Positions 46,851 to 60,941 of a DNA stretch of 64,000 nucleotides are shown here, piece after piece; the first letter of the stretch is position 1, and each line of letters begins with the position of its first letter. The position numbers and the translations under genes were made by a program. The notes under the pieces are model-generated. The model made no database searches. It was not told the origin of the DNA and was given only the letters and a program-made list of their open reading frames with translations. The DNA is from Histoplasma ohiense. Lineage: Eukaryota; Ascomycota; Eurotiomycetes; Onygenales; Ajellomycetaceae. The stretch is taken from positions 7,254,001 through 7,318,000 of the forward strand of contig JAEVHH010000001.1 in the NCBI GenBank assembly GCA_017607445.1, written 5' to 3'.

Positions 46851-49607
46851 TTATGCTTTGATCGCTCCTCCCAAAGCTCCACCACCGAATTGTTGCCCAC
46901 CGGGTCTCCGTGGCAATCCACCACCAGAACCTCCTCCACGACCAGCACCACCACGTCCACCGCGACCACCACTTCTTGCACCACGACCACCATGTCCCGA
47001 ATCGCGCTGGAACGCATTGGCCATGCCCTGCGTCCGCTGTTCAAGGGTCTTCTCATTAGCTTCAAGCAGCGACATGGACTTGTCCGCCAGCGTAACGATC
47101 TGGTTCTGAAGTCTGGACAGCTCAACGCCCTTGCGGAAGATGATAGCGTCATTGACCTGGTCGAGGGCGGCGGCCAGCTCTTCGTGAGATATCATACGGC
47201 TGACAATAGCGGCGATCTTCTTGGGCGACAGCTCGAACATGTCTGCGAGAGTGGAGATGGAGAGGGAGTCGTAGTACGGGGCGTAGGTGAAGAGGTAAGT
47301 ACGCAGCCCCTCTTCCTGGATCTGCTCGCCGAGCATTGTCTTGATTTTGTCCGGTTGCGCCATCAAGTCCCAGATCTTGATGGAGTTTAGGGTTGCTGCG
47401 GCCTTCTTCCAATCGCCTGCAGCGAGCGCTTTGGCGCTCATGATGACGCCATCGCGAGTGTTTTCGGGTGGTCCATTAAAAACTTGGCGCTCGTTGTAGT
47501 CGAGCATGCGTCGGAAGGTCTTGGAGATGATGCGCCGCTTCAATTCGGGGGACGAGGAGGTTTGCGCCATCAGGGGAACTTCGAGGAACATGCTTGACGT
47601 GAGGTAGATGCACTCGAGCAGTTCCAGATTGATGTGCATGTGGAAAGGGAGTTGGCGTTGGCGTTCGAGTTTCTCTTGTTCCGGGGATACGGACGAATAG
47701 CGCTGCATGATGATACCTTGAGCCAACAACTCCTTTTGTCTGCCACTGCCACAGACTTCGGAAAGAGTGTTTTGCGCCTCGTAGATTAGTCCTGCGCGGA
47801 ACGCACAGAGACCGATCTGCACAAGTGTTCGGTTAAATAGGATTTGGGTGCTGACATCGAAGTTGGAAATGTTTTCTGTGAGATGAGACATGAGCATTAG
47901 ATCGCGGGCACGGTGGTATTTATCGTGGAGTGCAAGAAAGTATATCTGACACAACATAGCCCTGGCGCGGATAATACCATCGCTATGCGCGAAGAGGTAG
48001 TTGCAGAGAGTTTGAACAAGAGCAGGAACATCGGTGCTGCCGTTCTTGCGGGGAGTGATATTCGAGTCAAGCTTCGCTGGGAGTGTTGTCCAAGTGTTCT
48101 CTTCAAGGATATTGACAACTTGAGATGGTTTGAAGTAAACATGCTCCAGGCGCCTCATCAACACTCTGTTCACGCTCTCTTGGCGGGCTTCAGTCTTCTC
48201 GGCCTTGTTCAGCACTTCAACGTAGAGCAATGTCCGTACAATATTATTATACAGTGATTGCTCATCGCTGAGTCTTTCGATATATTCTGCGGTATGAGGA
48301 TCGATGTGCTGAAGCGATCGAGTAAGTTCATCATCTAGCCGCTCCACGAAAGATACAACACTTCCAGGTACTTTGAGGGTTTCGCCAGGAGCAAGCTGAG
48401 GCTGTTTCTCATCATCTTCCCACTCTTCTGCACCTTCAGTGACAATGAACTCGGGGTGTTCTTCAAGGGTAGAAATCAGAGTTTCCAGTTCTTGTACGGC
48501 GAGTTTCCATTGTTCTGTGCTCATGTAGTTTGCGGTAGAGGAGGAGGTAAGATCGAATCGAGTAGAGATGAGAGTCAGCAGAACGCGGATGGACTGATAC
48601 GGAGTCGTGGCAACCTCTTGTAACCTTTCCATAATTTTGATCTGCTCAAGACGGTCGGTGTTCTTCTTTCCTCTCGACTCGACGATAAGCCGTAGGTGCT
48701 TGAGGATGCTCTCGGGAGTATACTGCAACGTCCTTCCGCCGCGGCCAACAATTGCAAAACCCTCTTCATCACCACCCAACAGATCCTCCGGCCGTAAGGC
48801 GCGAGGTTTATCCTTCTTCTCAACAACCTCTTCTTCCTCTTCCTCAACCATGTAATCCTTCTTGTTCGCACGATATTTATCGATCTCCGCAGCATATTCC
48901 TTGTTATTCTTTTTGATACGCTGCTTAACGGCATTAAAACCCTTAGCATTGCTTGCATTCATTTTCTTCGTCGATGATTTCTGCTCCGTGATGGTCTCGT
49001 TCATAAAATCCTCAAGATCGGCGATTGCTTTGATATAAATCTTAGGCGTAGATCCCGACTGAGCGATTTTCACAATCTGCCGATTAAGCTTATCGAACTC
49101 TGTTCGCACAGAAAAACGAAATTACATCATCCAAGTCAGCCCTTTGGGTCCTCTCGTTTTATCATCGCAGACACCTGTTCCCGTTGGGGACTTTGATTTT
49201 AAGAGATAAACACGAAGGAAAAAGGAAATAAAAGAGAACATACCGGTCGAAATAACCGCCCAATCGTTGATCTTCTCCGCATTCTCAATCAGCCGAATCG
49301 TCTGCTCGAGCTCCTCTAACCTCTTATCCTTCGCACTCTTTACAATCGTAACCCGATCGTCATCGTCACTTTCGTCGCTATCATCACCAGCAGCGCCAGC
49401 ATCATGCTTGAAGAACTTGGAGGCACCACCTTCTCCTCCATCGGAGTCGCTGCTGCTCTCCTCATCCGAGGACTCTTCTTCGCTGGACGACTCCTCATCA
49501 TCATCATCGGAAAGGTCTTGTCCCTCCTCGCGATCGCTGTAGAGTTCCTCCTCGTCCGAGGAGCTGCTGTCGCTATCGCTTCCGCCTCCGTGGAAAAATC
49601 GCGACAT
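46851..49607 (-). CDS. nip1: eIF3 subunit c (Nip1)
   Basis: Core scaffold subunit of translation initiation factor 3, which contacts eIF1, eIF5 and the 40S subunit. Two exons, 49607-49244 and 49099-46851, with a 144-nt intron; 870 aa. The N-terminus starts MSRFFHGGGSDSDSSSSDEE and is a long Ser/Asp/Glu tract (CK2-type sites, the known eIF1/eIF5-binding tail). Then follow KDKRLEELEQTIRLIENAEK, NDWAVISTEFDKLNRQIVKI (spanning the splice), a long helical middle (LEHVYFKPSQVVNILEENTW, LCQIYFLALHDKYHRARDLM), and the C-terminal PCI domain (DSLSISTLADMFELSPKKIA, ISHEELAAALDQ). An Arg-Gly-Gly tail ends GGQQFGGGALGGAIKA. Length and order match fungal eIF3c. Confidence 0.96.
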
Positions 49608-51284
49608 GGTTGGGAGCTTGCTTTCTTTCTATCCTGGTCCTGTTTTGTCTCCTCGGTCAGTTGGGCTTGGGATTCTCGGGCCTTGTAACACTTGAGTCAG
49701 AGTATTATTTGGTAGTAAAGCGGCTATAGACACACGGAGAAGAAGAAGAATAAGAAGGAGCAGAAGGGACTTCTATTTTCTCACGGTCCTTGAAAGGTCT
49801 GGTTAGCTTGAGCTGGCCTGGCTACAGAAATTTGCTGTGAAGGTTTGACTCAACGATAATTTTAAGCGAGAGTCGCTAAACTTCATTCGGACAAGCGTTT
49901 TCCCACCTTGGAAGTAGAATACATATGGATGCTAATCGTGACTTCTACCATAAATTTACATGGAGGAAGCTGAAAAACTACCCAACAATAATAGTGATAA
50001 CTATGAGGGTGAGTCACATATACTCTGTACAGAGAATAAATTTCTCGGGAATTACACCAAATATATTAATTTGGTGTAATTGCATAACAAAGGAAACGAA
50101 AAGTTGGAAAGTGAAAGGTAAAAGACAAGAGGTCAAATATATCGAAAGAACACAGACTAGGTATTTATTTATATATATATATATCCCTCCCACTGATAGA
50201 AGAAAAGAAAAGAAATCCCAACACGCCAACGCTATGCCCAAGGGAAAAAAAGAACAAATCAAAAAAGTCAAGAAATCAAAGGAGTATGTGGGGAAAAAGG
50301 AAATAATAGCCCAAAAGTTGAAGGAGGGGAGGACGGGGGAAAGGAAAGAGGAAATTAGCAAATATAAAATTTAGGGAGCAATATAAGAGCAACAAAAGAG
50401 GGAGACAACCAGGGATATTAAACAACACGAATTAAGGGGCTGGTTGAGGGGTCTTTTGAAAAAGCTTGACTGTCCAAAATATCCACAAATAGCGTGAGAG
50501 GCACAAGCAGAGAAGAGGCAGAGAGTTAGTTACCAGATGAGGGAAAACAAAATCATCAACATCCACAAATTCGTAACCTTTATCCACACATCCACCACAC
50601 TCCCAAAGCCCGCTCGGAAGGTTTCATGCGTATATGAGAGACAAAGAAAAGGGGAAGAAATAGCAACAAAATATAGAGGGGAAAAAGGTCAAGTTCCCAT
50701 TTTGTTCCGAAAGGCGTTAAAGAAACAATTCTCCGATTCCAAATTCAAGGTCATACCAATAATAGTTCCCTGGCTCGTGTCGGCGTAAGAAATAATCTTT
50801 TCCCCACTCCGACTTCCGCTTGAGCATTGGCATTTGCTCCAGCAAGAGCCTAAGATATGAAGACCCATGTTCTGTCCAAAAAATGGGAGACCCCTTTTAA
50901 AGATAATTCAAATTTATTTAAACCAGGGTTGAAGGTGGGAGCGAGAATAGGAGTCGCATTACCGCATTTCATATCTTTTTCAATGCAGGGCGTCAGGAGT
51001 GCTGCAATGTATAGATCTAGGCAACCAGAGTCAGTCAAAGGTTGTAAACCGGGTTGAATGTTAGCGATTCCGCCGATCCGCCTCCTCCGCATTTGTTCCA
51101 GAAAACGATATTGCTCAGAGAAGCATGCAATACCGCGGGGGCAAATCGGAAGCGATCATATCGTCATCCTATGCACACACGTATATATAGATAAACACAC
51201 ACACACATATATATATGTATATCTTTATATTCAGGTGTATGTTTGTGTGTGGAATTATTCCGGCCCACCAATTCTTTCATCGGC
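49608..51284. other. nip1 promoter and yak1 3' flank
   Basis: 1.7 kb between the nip1 start and the yak1 stop. It includes TA and CA microsatellites at about 50170-50183 and 51180-51225. No gene is supported; the open frames are Lys/Arg-rich low complexity. Confidence 0.5.
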
Positions 51285-54200
51285 TCAATGCCACTGATTC
51301 TGGTTCATAAAGTTATCGCCCATTACTCCATCTTCAAGTGTCCGGATGAAATCCCTATTATTGCGTCCATGGGTCCCAGTCCCACTAGCTCCAGTCCGGC
51401 TCCCCCTCCGGCGTCCCGCAGCGGCAGCAGAAGTATCAGCATAACCATCAGCTGGTGGTGGGTAGTATGCAGGGCTTGGCTGTAATCGAATTGGCGCGTT
51501 CGGATCAAGGTGGCTTGCGACTCGTTGGATCGACTGAGGTATCCCGCCTTGTTGTTGGTCCATAGTAGATGCTCGCTGCCGCCCAGCTCGAGTTGTAGCT
51601 TGAGCATAAAGACTTTGGGAAGGTGCAAATTGTTGCTGAGGCATATGGCTGGCTTGCTGTTGCATTATCGGCATTTGATGGCCGTATGCACCCGGCTGGG
51701 AAGGATACGGTGGTGGTGCGCCTTGTTGATGAGGATTGTACATGTTGTTGTAAACCGGTGGGGGTTGTCCATGTGCGGATGGAGTGTAATGGTTATTCAT
51801 CTGGAGAGCATACGACTGTGCTGCGGATTGAGCCTGAGCTTGCGCCTGAGCGGCACGTTGCTTACTAGCAGCTTCCGCTTGTTGTTGTTGCTGTACACCA
51901 GGCGCAATGGTCTTGTTCAACGCTGAGGACTTGAGGTTCATTGGGGGTACGAAAGGTTGGGTATATTTTTGTTGAGTGATGAAAGGGTGGAGTTTTGCTT
52001 GTTGTGGCGACCATCTCTCAAGAGGATTGATGTTCAAAAGACCTCGAACGAAATCAATAAATGCGACGCGGTTATTCATTTCTATCAAATGTGAGCAAAG
52101 ATAGATCATTAAGGTGATAACTTCATCGAATAAATGTTGGGATAAGCTTACCTCGATCGATCTCCGCCTGCTTCATATTCTTTCTTGGCATCGAGTAACT
52201 ACGAATGATTTCCGGTAGTGTAGTTGCCTGGAAATACTTTTTGCTTGGCTGCTCTTTCGTGTTGTGTTCGCGAGAGTACTGTTCCATGCTCTTAAGTCTG
52301 TAAGTTCGACGTCCAAACTCATCTTGCGTTTTCTCAAAAAATTCTCCTGATTGTTTGCCCATTTCAAGCATCCAATTCGGAGGCATTCCTAGCATTTCGG
52401 TGATCCGGGACACTTGGTTGTATTCAGAAGAACCAGGAAATAATGGAAGGCCCAGGAAAAGCTCAACAACGATACAACCCAAAGACCACATGTCAATGGC
52501 CGACGAATAGCTAGAGCAGGTTAGCATAGGTCGAAAATTGTTTCAGGAAAAGCTGCTACGTACGGTAGACCTAAGAGAACTTCGGGCGAGCGGTAAAATC
52601 TGGATTGGATGTACGTGTAAACAGTTTGTCTCTCGTCACATGCTGATCCGAAATCGATAATTTTTATTATCGGACTTTCGAGGCTGTTCGAGGACAGGAA
52701 GATAAGTCAGTAAATAGGATGTGTAGAAATGGTTTGATGTGATGGGATGTACGTACTTTTTCAGCAGAATATTTTCAGGTTTTAGATCGCAATGTATTAG
52801 GCGGGCCTTATTTAAGAGCGACAGACCATTGAGTAATTGTTGTGCGAATACACGCACAAGGGTAGTGCTGAGGCCGCGGAATTGATTCTGTTTGATCAGT
52901 TCGTACAAATTCACACTGAGCAACTCAAAGACTAAACAGAGATGTTGTCGATGTATAAAGGTATCCCTTAGGCGGAGCAAGTGATGGTCATCGTTTTTGT
53001 CAAGTTTGCTATTGATCTAGACCGGATGCGATGTTAACAATGTTTTTAGCAGTGTGACGAGGGTACTGGACATACCAAATCCAAAACTGACACCTCCATC
53101 ATACTTTGATTGAAGTAGGCAGTTCTATTTTTGACAACTTTGACCGCCACAACCTCCTGGGTTTTTAGGTTTTGACATTTCACAACTTGGCCGAATGTCC
53201 CTTGACCTAAAACATCCAGAATAAGGTAACGATTCCTTGGAGAACGTTAGTACGTGCTCCACACTTGCAACTACAGCCTCCACACTACATGGTGGAGAAG
53301 ATGGAGACAAGGATGGCCATACTTATGATTTGCTTCCTCACTTCCGAGAATATCGTTGACATACAGAATATAGTCGCTGTCGTCGTTGTCATAACCATCG
53401 TTTTTGACGCCTTTACTTGGTTTTGTAAGCACGCGGCGAGGATTCCTCGACGACTCATACTTGAACGATGGATTACATATTCGATAAGTCGACGGTAAGT
53501 GGGTAGTCAAGGCTTGCAAGGGCTACCGAAAGTGTTAGTCTTGGAGGATCTTTGATTTTGGGAATAGACTTTACAAGGCAAGGAATGAGAGAACGTACAC
53601 TGATGAATCCACCTTCGGGATTAGCACGTCGAAATGCAGGTTGGGCATTTATCCTTGGTTTCAGCTCCTGTGTCGATTTGACCTTCACGAACTTGGGTAC
53701 CGGGCCCCTTTGGTGTTGTTGCTGTGGCAGTAGGATATTATGCAGTGGTGCTTGGCCTCTAGGTTTTACGCTCTGTCCAAAGGCCGGGTTGGTCTGAGGA
53801 GCTGCAGAATGGGGATAGAACTGGTCTGGACCCATTTCCGCAGGCTGTAGATTAGGCAAACGGGGTTGCTGACGGGAGGTGCCACTGGCTGCTGCTTTTA
53901 CAATGCCATAAGTACATAACTTAATTGAACCAAGAAGAAAGAAAAACAATGGCTGTCAAGAAGAGAGACACCTACATGGCGAAGATTGGTAGTTCTGAGG
54001 CGGCGAGGAATATGTATTGGCTCTCGTAGGCGACGGCCGAGAGCTCGATGACCCAGCTGGTGGAAAAGTGTATGGGTTATGAGAGGTATTGGGACTAGCG
54101 GTGTAAGACTGGGTAGGAGAAATAACGTTCATGGGAGAATATCTGCGCGCAGCCGTGGATTCTTCACTCGATAGAAACTGTGACGAGCCACGTTGATGAC

Positions 54201-54555
54201 TCGGTTTGGCAGCGTATTTCGCACGGTTATAAGGATCGGCGTCTTCCATGGTGACATCCTGATCTGTGAACTCGCCAGCGAGAGGGGTTGGAGACGAGGT
54301 CATGGATACCGTCTTCGACATCGAATTACCAGATGGCGCTTTGGGCACTGTTCCTGGAGTCTGATATGGTTCGTACGTGTATCCCATAGGAGCTTGATTT
54401 TGCTGCTGGTGCTGATGCTGCTGGGGTTGTCCTCCATTACCAGCACTTGTAGCCGGGTATTTCTGTGTTTGTGGGGGATGATCCCCAAGGCCATTGTTAA
54501 ACTGACCTGGACGGCCAGAAGTGGCATCAGCATAGGCCTGCCACTGCGGGTCCAT
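51285..54555 (-). CDS. yak1: dual-specificity kinase Yak1 (DYRK family)
   Basis: Growth-restraining kinase antagonised by PKA and TOR, acting in cytosol and nucleus on stress and development. Eight exons: 54555-53976, 53891-53599, 53522-53323, 53235-53076, 53016-52757, 52683-52564, 52510-52152 and 52081-51285, for 922 aa. Residues 1 to about 355 are a Gln/Pro/Ser-rich tail. The kinase domain (about 360-700) shows the glycine loop VLGQGTFGQVVKC, the lysine VVAVKVVKN, the catalytic loop LIHCDLKPENILLKN, DFGSAC, the DYRK activation loop YTYIQSRFYRSPE, and SSAIDMWSLGCIVVELFLG. The C-terminus is Gln/Ala/Pro-rich, ending FMNQNQWH. Intron 1 ends in a double acceptor (AAGCAG), so the first exon 2 residue may vary by one. 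The start is the first ATG, at MDPQWQAYADATSG. Confidence 0.95.
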
Positions 54556-56936
54556 GATGAAATAACTCGCGAAACTGAGCTGCGATTTGGGGAATTTCAC
54601 AACCCAGAAGCGGTGGACGAGGGAATCAGTGTGGACACTGCTGAGATCGGTCGTTGTGGAGTTTCTGATGGCTGTGCTTTGATGTCAATGACAGTCGAAG
54701 CGAATACATCGCAGCACCGCAACAAGTGGGTCAGCGGATGGAGGTAAAAGCAAGCACGTACTGGCAAAGCAAACGATAGAAAGCTGCTTGACGCAACAGC
54801 AAGAGAGTGGATGCTAGGTAGAATATACAGCGCAACGGCTCATGTTCGGTTGGCTGTTGGGTTGGGCGTTGGGCTGAACTGATAGTAGAGTCGCAATTGG
54901 TTCGCGGTCATCACCCAAGATCCATGCAGAAGGCGAGTAACCCCAACGTTCGAAGGAAAAAATCGATCCTTAGTGGGTCTAAGGAAAGGTGGGGGAGAAG
55001 AAGATAACTGAATATCTCGTGGGCAAGGGGCGAGGAGCGAGAAATGGCAAGGATGGTGTGTCGTTTGCAGGAGAGGCGCAGGTGATAGGTGATAGAGAGG
55101 GAGGGGAAGCCAGGCAACCCGAGACCGCACCTCAGCAACTCGATGAACAAATTCTCAAGACACAATCGACCACCGGCACAGAGACAGGCAACGGGGGATT
55201 GGCTGGGCGAGGGTAGAAGGGATGGGGTTGACGAAGTAAGAGAGTTGTGGTGAGGGATGGTGGGAGGGAAGATGAGGAAGCCAAGCCAAGAGCGGCGGCG
55301 AGCGAGAACTGGAAGGATCACCGCCCGCTACTGATTGATGGTATTTACCAACTAGTTACTCAAGAAACGTTATGCAAGCCTTGACGCTGCAGAGTATAAA
55401 TATCTTTGACAGAATGCAAAAGGAGTGAGATGAACAATCCTCTTATTCCTCTTCCATTATTTCAAATTACTTTGTTATTTAGTTCCATTCATGTGAGGCA
55501 GTATACCCAGCGTACAGCACATGCTTCTTACTTCATGCACCACATGCGGATAGCATTATTATCCCAAGGTTACCCAACAATGCTTCTGCTGAAGAGGTGA
55601 AGGAAGAGGGGAGTTGACCAAGGCCATCCATCCCGCAATGTGTTTTCCTACTATATCTACATGGTTGCCCAAGACAGCCGAAGTAGGAGGCAAGACTATG
55701 GCCTCAAAATTGCGCAGAAGAAAAAGTAAGAGCATGCCCATCTGTGCGAGTTTTAGTTTGAAGGTGAAACCGGCAAGCCAGACAGACTCACCCATTTGCA
55801 TCCGCATATTTCGGGGTTTAAGTGGGCATTGTTGTTTGCTTTTGAAGGGGGGGAGGGCGAAATGGCCAAGGGACATGTGCATCAACTTCAGGGTTAGATG
55901 GTTTTTACGCAGACCGCTTTTAAATTCTCGCTCGGAAAAATGCTCAATGGCCATCGCCTGTGGGCTCATTCCTACTGGTTTGTACGGAAGTAGTTTGTCG
56001 TCAGATATTTCTAATCAAGGAGGTAGTTACTATAACATATCAGATCTGCCACCAGGCATGCCAGCCTCCTCTTCCTATCACTCCTTTCAGAAACATGCAC
56101 AGATGAATTTCCTGATCATAACGGTTGTTGTATATCATATTTTCATACTCTCACTCTTATTGCCCGTGGCAAAATAGGTGAGTCTCCACCATCTGACTGG
56201 GATTGGTCCAGCCTCTTTGAGGCTTCTCGGTTGCCCTTTCACGAATCGAATCGCTGTTTGCCACTGTAACCAGAACAGCCAAACCCCCTTGAGATAGTCT
56301 TCAATCCATATTCTGCTCTGATGGCAGTTTGGCGGGAGGGACAGCAAGATGCGTGTTCCAGAACTTTGTGACTAACAAAGTTCGAACCATGAAGAGTCTT
56401 GGCATAAATCCCGCGCCAAGAATGCGGCTCTTGCCCTGTCGAGTCATCGGCTCTGAACACGGGAAGACCACCGCAGCGTTACCTAGGTATGAAGAGCTGA
56501 GGAGTGATTTGTCGATAGGAACCAGACAGATAAGCGGCCGGGGGACCGGGTGCGACTGTTATTCTTCATGGTCTTCGCAGCCTGCTAGGATGTGCTAAGA
56601 TGTGAAGCGTATGTTAGATGCCTGCTCGAAATTGAACTTTTACCCAAGCTGAGCCAGCGATATCGAGATGAAGAACTGACAACATGTTTGTGGTCTCTTC
56701 CATAGTAGTCTACTCACTTTGCCTTCCTTTCCGAAGAAAACAAATCGTAAACGCCTTAGCCGCTCTCATCTAGATATCACGGACGTTATCGAGCAAAAAA
56801 TTGACTAGATACACGCGGATGGCGCAGAAGCGGTCACACTTAAATCCCCTTCCAAAATCTATATAGATGCCTCTGCACGGTCCAACGAGGCTTGTTCGGT
56901 TTTGAGCCTCTTGAGCAAGGAAGCCTATCTCATAAT
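54556..56936. promoter_or_regulatory. divergent upstream region yak1 / rad26
   Basis: 2.4 kb between two start codons that read apart. It holds the long leader and promoter of yak1 and the promoter of rad26. A C/T-rich stretch on the yak1 strand (about 54900-55320) looks like a core promoter or leader. Open frames on both strands carry no recognised domain. Confidence 0.5.
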
Positions 56937-59900
56937 ATGGACCAAATCCAGAATGCAGACACGCAAGGCGTGACGCATGCGGTCGAAGACACCCAAGCTA
57001 GTGGCCAGGAAGATGAACACGATGTAAAGCCATCCATGCCGGAAACCTCTCAGTCGACTGTGGTACCTGATGCGGAAGAAAGCCGATTGAGAGAGCTCCA
57101 GGCTGACGTTCGAAACCAAGATGATTTGGAAAGAGATATCGGCCGACAGGTACGTGCTGTTCCATTGCATTACATATTGTTTAATTTCTATGAGCATATC
57201 GGTTCAAATGGGAGAACCATTCTCACCTTTTCATAACCCGAATTAGGCGGACAAGCTTCTCATCGAGCAAGCGGATGAAAGGGACCACAAACGGCTGGAA
57301 CGTACACTTCTAGAGAAATCGTATGTGAAGCTGTCCCTTCGCCACCCATTACATGCCATACGTCGAACATTGCAGCTGACAATGGCGGTCTTGATTATTA
57401 CAGGAAATTAGAATCGCAAATCTTGAGATTACACCAACGACTCTCCCAACCGGTAGGTACAGCCGTGCGGGTTCGCACAACTGCAGAGATAGAGAACCTA
57501 GAATCACGGATATCATCACTCGATGTCGATGTCGGGCAGATCCAACAACGTATCGATGAGAGGCACCAAGCTCTCGAGGAGGCGGGCCAGGTGTCTGGGT
57601 CCGGAAGACTGCCAAATGAGTCTCGAAGAGATTATCTGATACGGACGGGCAAAATCACACCGTTCTCGAAAATGGGAGGAGGGTTTGGTGACTCCAGTAC
57701 AGCCACACTAAGGGAAGCCTTGATCGATGCGGAGGATGAACGAGAGCAGGAGCTTGCGTTGCAAGAATCTGCGTCTTATCGCGAACCTTCCCATCGCAAC
57801 CTGCAGCGTCCAGGGTTCGATTACGATGAGTCGAGAGCGGAAAGTGATTCCCCTGATCTCTCCCTCTCGCGTCCGCAGAAGCGTCGGAAAAGAGGATCGC
57901 ATGCGCAGTTGAGTGCTAAAAGGGGCGACGAGGGTGTGGGCGTATCTCATCCTTCATCAAGACTATCAACCCCGACGTCTGATGCGGAATATGTTGACTC
58001 AGGAGTCTTCTTCGGGTCCGGAGAAGAAAGCTTATCGGATGAGTGGGATTTAACCTCTGACACATCGGGAGGGAAATCACGAAAGAGGTTGCTTAAAAGA
58101 TCCAGAAAGAAGGCCGCAGAGAAGGTCGCAGAGGATTTCGAGGGTGTGGATGACGGTGATGAGATGGTATATCAATCTAGACTGGAAGATTGGGTACATA
58201 GGAGGTCAGCAGCACGGAAGCGTACCCAGAATGAGGGTGATACTCAAACTGCGCATGCGGCTGATTCGACGCGTGGGGTCATTGAAGGGGACATTACTCT
58301 TGCGGAAGATGAGAAGGAATGGTTCCTGCCTCATCCAAAAGTTCCTGACAAAGTGCTAGATGGTGGCTATCGTATCCCGGGAGATATCTATCCATATTTG
58401 TTCGACTATCAGAAAACGGGAGTCCAATGGCTTTGGGAGCTCTACCAACAGAAGGTAGGGGGAATAATCGGTGATGAAATGGGCCTTGGTAAAACAATCC
58501 AAGTTATTGCCTTCCTGGCTGGGCTGCACCATAGCAAGAAGTTGACCAAGTCTGTCATTGTTGTCTGCCCCCCAACCGTCATGAAACAGTGGGTAAACGA
58601 ATTTCATCGATGGTGGGCCCCGTTCCGAGTGTCAATTTTACACAGTTCAGGGAGTGGTATGGTGAATTTACGAAGCGAGAGCTTTGCGGATGCACGTCTG
58701 GAATCCCAGCTATGGGAACCAGATCAGCCTCGCAGACTCCCAAAGGAACAAAAGGCGGCGAAACGGATTTTAAAACGGGTCTTGGAGGAAGGACATGTGC
58801 TAGTGACCACTTATTCCGGGTTGCAAACCTACCGTTCCCTGCTAATTCCAGTTGATTGGGGCTGCGCGATTCTTGACGAGGGACACAAGATTCGGAATCC
58901 AGACACAGCTATTACGATACACTGCAAGGAATTACGCACTGCACATCGCCTCATCCTCTCCGGAACGCCCATGCAGAACAACCTAACTGAGCTTTGGTCG
59001 TTGTTTGACTTCGCCTTCCCCATGCGACTGGGCACGCTGGTCAATTTCCGTAACCAGTTCGAATTTCCAATTCGTACGGGGGGATATGCCAACGCGTCGA
59101 ATCTGCAGGTGCAAACTGCGGCCAAATGCGCAGAAACGCTCAAAGAAGCCATCAGCCCTTATCTACTTCAGCGGTTTAAGATTGACGTCGCTGCCGACCT
59201 TCCCAAGAAGAGCGAACAGGTGCTATTCTGTAAATTGACGAAAGTACAAAGATCGGCGTACGAAGCGTTTTTGGGATCTAATGAGATGTCATCGATCCTC
59301 CGAGGTCGCCGAGAGGCTCTGTACGGCATTGACATGCTCCGCAAGATTTGCAATCACCCTGATCTCCCTGAGCACAAGGTGTTATCTAAAAAGCCAAGCT
59401 ATAACTACGGAAGTTCCTCCAAGTCCGGAAAAATGCAGGTCGTCAAGTCGTTATTGGAGCTGTGGAGGGATACAGGTCACAAAACGCTCCTATTCGCTCA
59501 ACATCGAATCATGCTAGACATTCTTGAACGATTCATAATATCGATGGGTGGGTTCAAATACCAACGGATGGACGGAAACACGGCGATTAAATTTCGGCAA
59601 AAAATGGTCGATGAATTTAATAATAATCCAGATATACATGTTTTCCTCCTGACCACCAAAGTTGGTGGTCTCGGGGTGAATTTGACTGGGGCGGATCGGG
59701 TGATCATCTATGACCCGGACTGGAACCCTTCGACGGATGTCCAAGCCCGCGAGAGAGCTTGGAGATTGGGCCAAAAACGGGAGGTTACCATATACAGGCT
59801 TATGACAGCAGGGACCATTGAAGAGAAAATCTACCATCGCCAAATCTTCAAGCAGTTCTTGACCAATAAGATCCTGAAGGACCCGAAACAGCGTCAGACG

Positions 59901-60941
59901 TTCCAGATGAGTGATTTGCACGATCTGTTTACCCTTGGGAACGATGGGCGAACGGAGACGGAGACGAGCGAGTTGTTCAAAAACGTGGAGGTCACGTTTC
60001 AAGAATCTAAGGGCGCTCAAATCGCAAGCCCCGAAGGTACAACAAACCCAGCCACCGGAGCAAGCGTTACCGGCCAAGACCGTGAAGAACAAGAAAAGAT
60101 TAGCCGCGTCACAGGCGTGTCTTCTCTGGAACGTTTCCACGAGGCTCCCGAAACTCCAAGTGTTTCCAAAACTGATGGTGCAAGAGCGCCCAACTCAGAA
60201 GCGCGATTGATGGAAGGCATATTTGCCCGATCCGGTGTGCACTCCGCGCTCGAGCACGAGCAGATCATCAATGGCAAACGAGTCATAAAGGCAGACCCTA
60301 AGATCATCGAGGCCGAGGCTAAAAAAGTAGCAGCTGAGGCCGCCAGGGAGCTTCTCAGGGCAGGGGAACTTGCCAAATCCATCCCGGTTGGCACACCTAC
60401 CTGGACCGGTCAGTTCGGCGTTGCAGGCAGGCCCGAGGACACGATGCAGCCGCCGCGTGGAACCGTTGCGTCTCCACTCCCATTCGGGCGCGGCAGCGCC
60501 ATACGCAGAGCCACTGGCGGCCCGTCGTCTGCTAGCCTCCTCGCCAATCTCACGAATCGCACCGTCGGAGATGGTGGGAGCGGCTGGAGCAACAGCAGCC
60601 ATGCATCAGGCACCAACAGCCCTCGTTCTGGTAGTACCCCAGGAGGCGCAATCGACGGCGGCAGCCATCTTGGAAGCAGTAGCAGTATCAGTGGCAGCAG
60701 CAGCAGCAGCAGACCGCGCGGCAAGGACTTTCTGAAGATGATCCGCGATTATATCATGGCGCATGGAGGGTCGGTGCGCACGCAGAATCTCATCGATCAT
60801 TTTAATCGGTTCTGCGACACGCCGCGCGCAACGATGGAATTCAAGGAGATGCTACGGACCATTGCTATTTTGGAGAAGACCGGGGGGAGGGCGAGGGGGA
60901 AGTGGGTTCTTCGACCGGAGTATGCGGGAGAGGGGGGGTGA
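56937..60941 (+). CDS. rad26: transcription-coupled repair ATPase Rad26 (CSB/ERCC6)
   Basis: SNF2-family translocase that acts on stalled RNA polymerase II in the nucleus to start transcription-coupled repair. Three exons: 56937-57149, 57247-57320 and 57404-60941, for 1274 aa. The N-terminus has a leucine-containing coiled coil (residues about 40-130), then acidic, Ser-rich and basic blocks. The ATPase core (about 420-870) shows DYQKTGVQWLWELYQQ, DEMGLGKT (near residue 452), DEGHKIRN, LSGTPMQNNLTELWSLFDF, QRMDGNT, LTTKVGGLGVNLTGADRVII, DPDWNPSTDVQARERAWRLG and the brace (KQFLTNKILKDPKQRQTF). The C-terminus has Gly/Ser repeats, then a folded module (MIRDYIMAHGGSVRTQNLID) like the CSB winged helix. 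The start is the in-frame ATG at 56937; an upstream frame lacks support. Confidence 0.95.

Noticed and set aside
46800..47390. 196-codon plus-strand open frame
   Set aside because: Antisense of the nip1 C-terminal RGG region and PCI domain.
55614..56177. 187-codon plus-strand open frame between yak1 and rad26
   Set aside because: No motif, and a competing minus-strand frame covers the same bases. Most likely chance.
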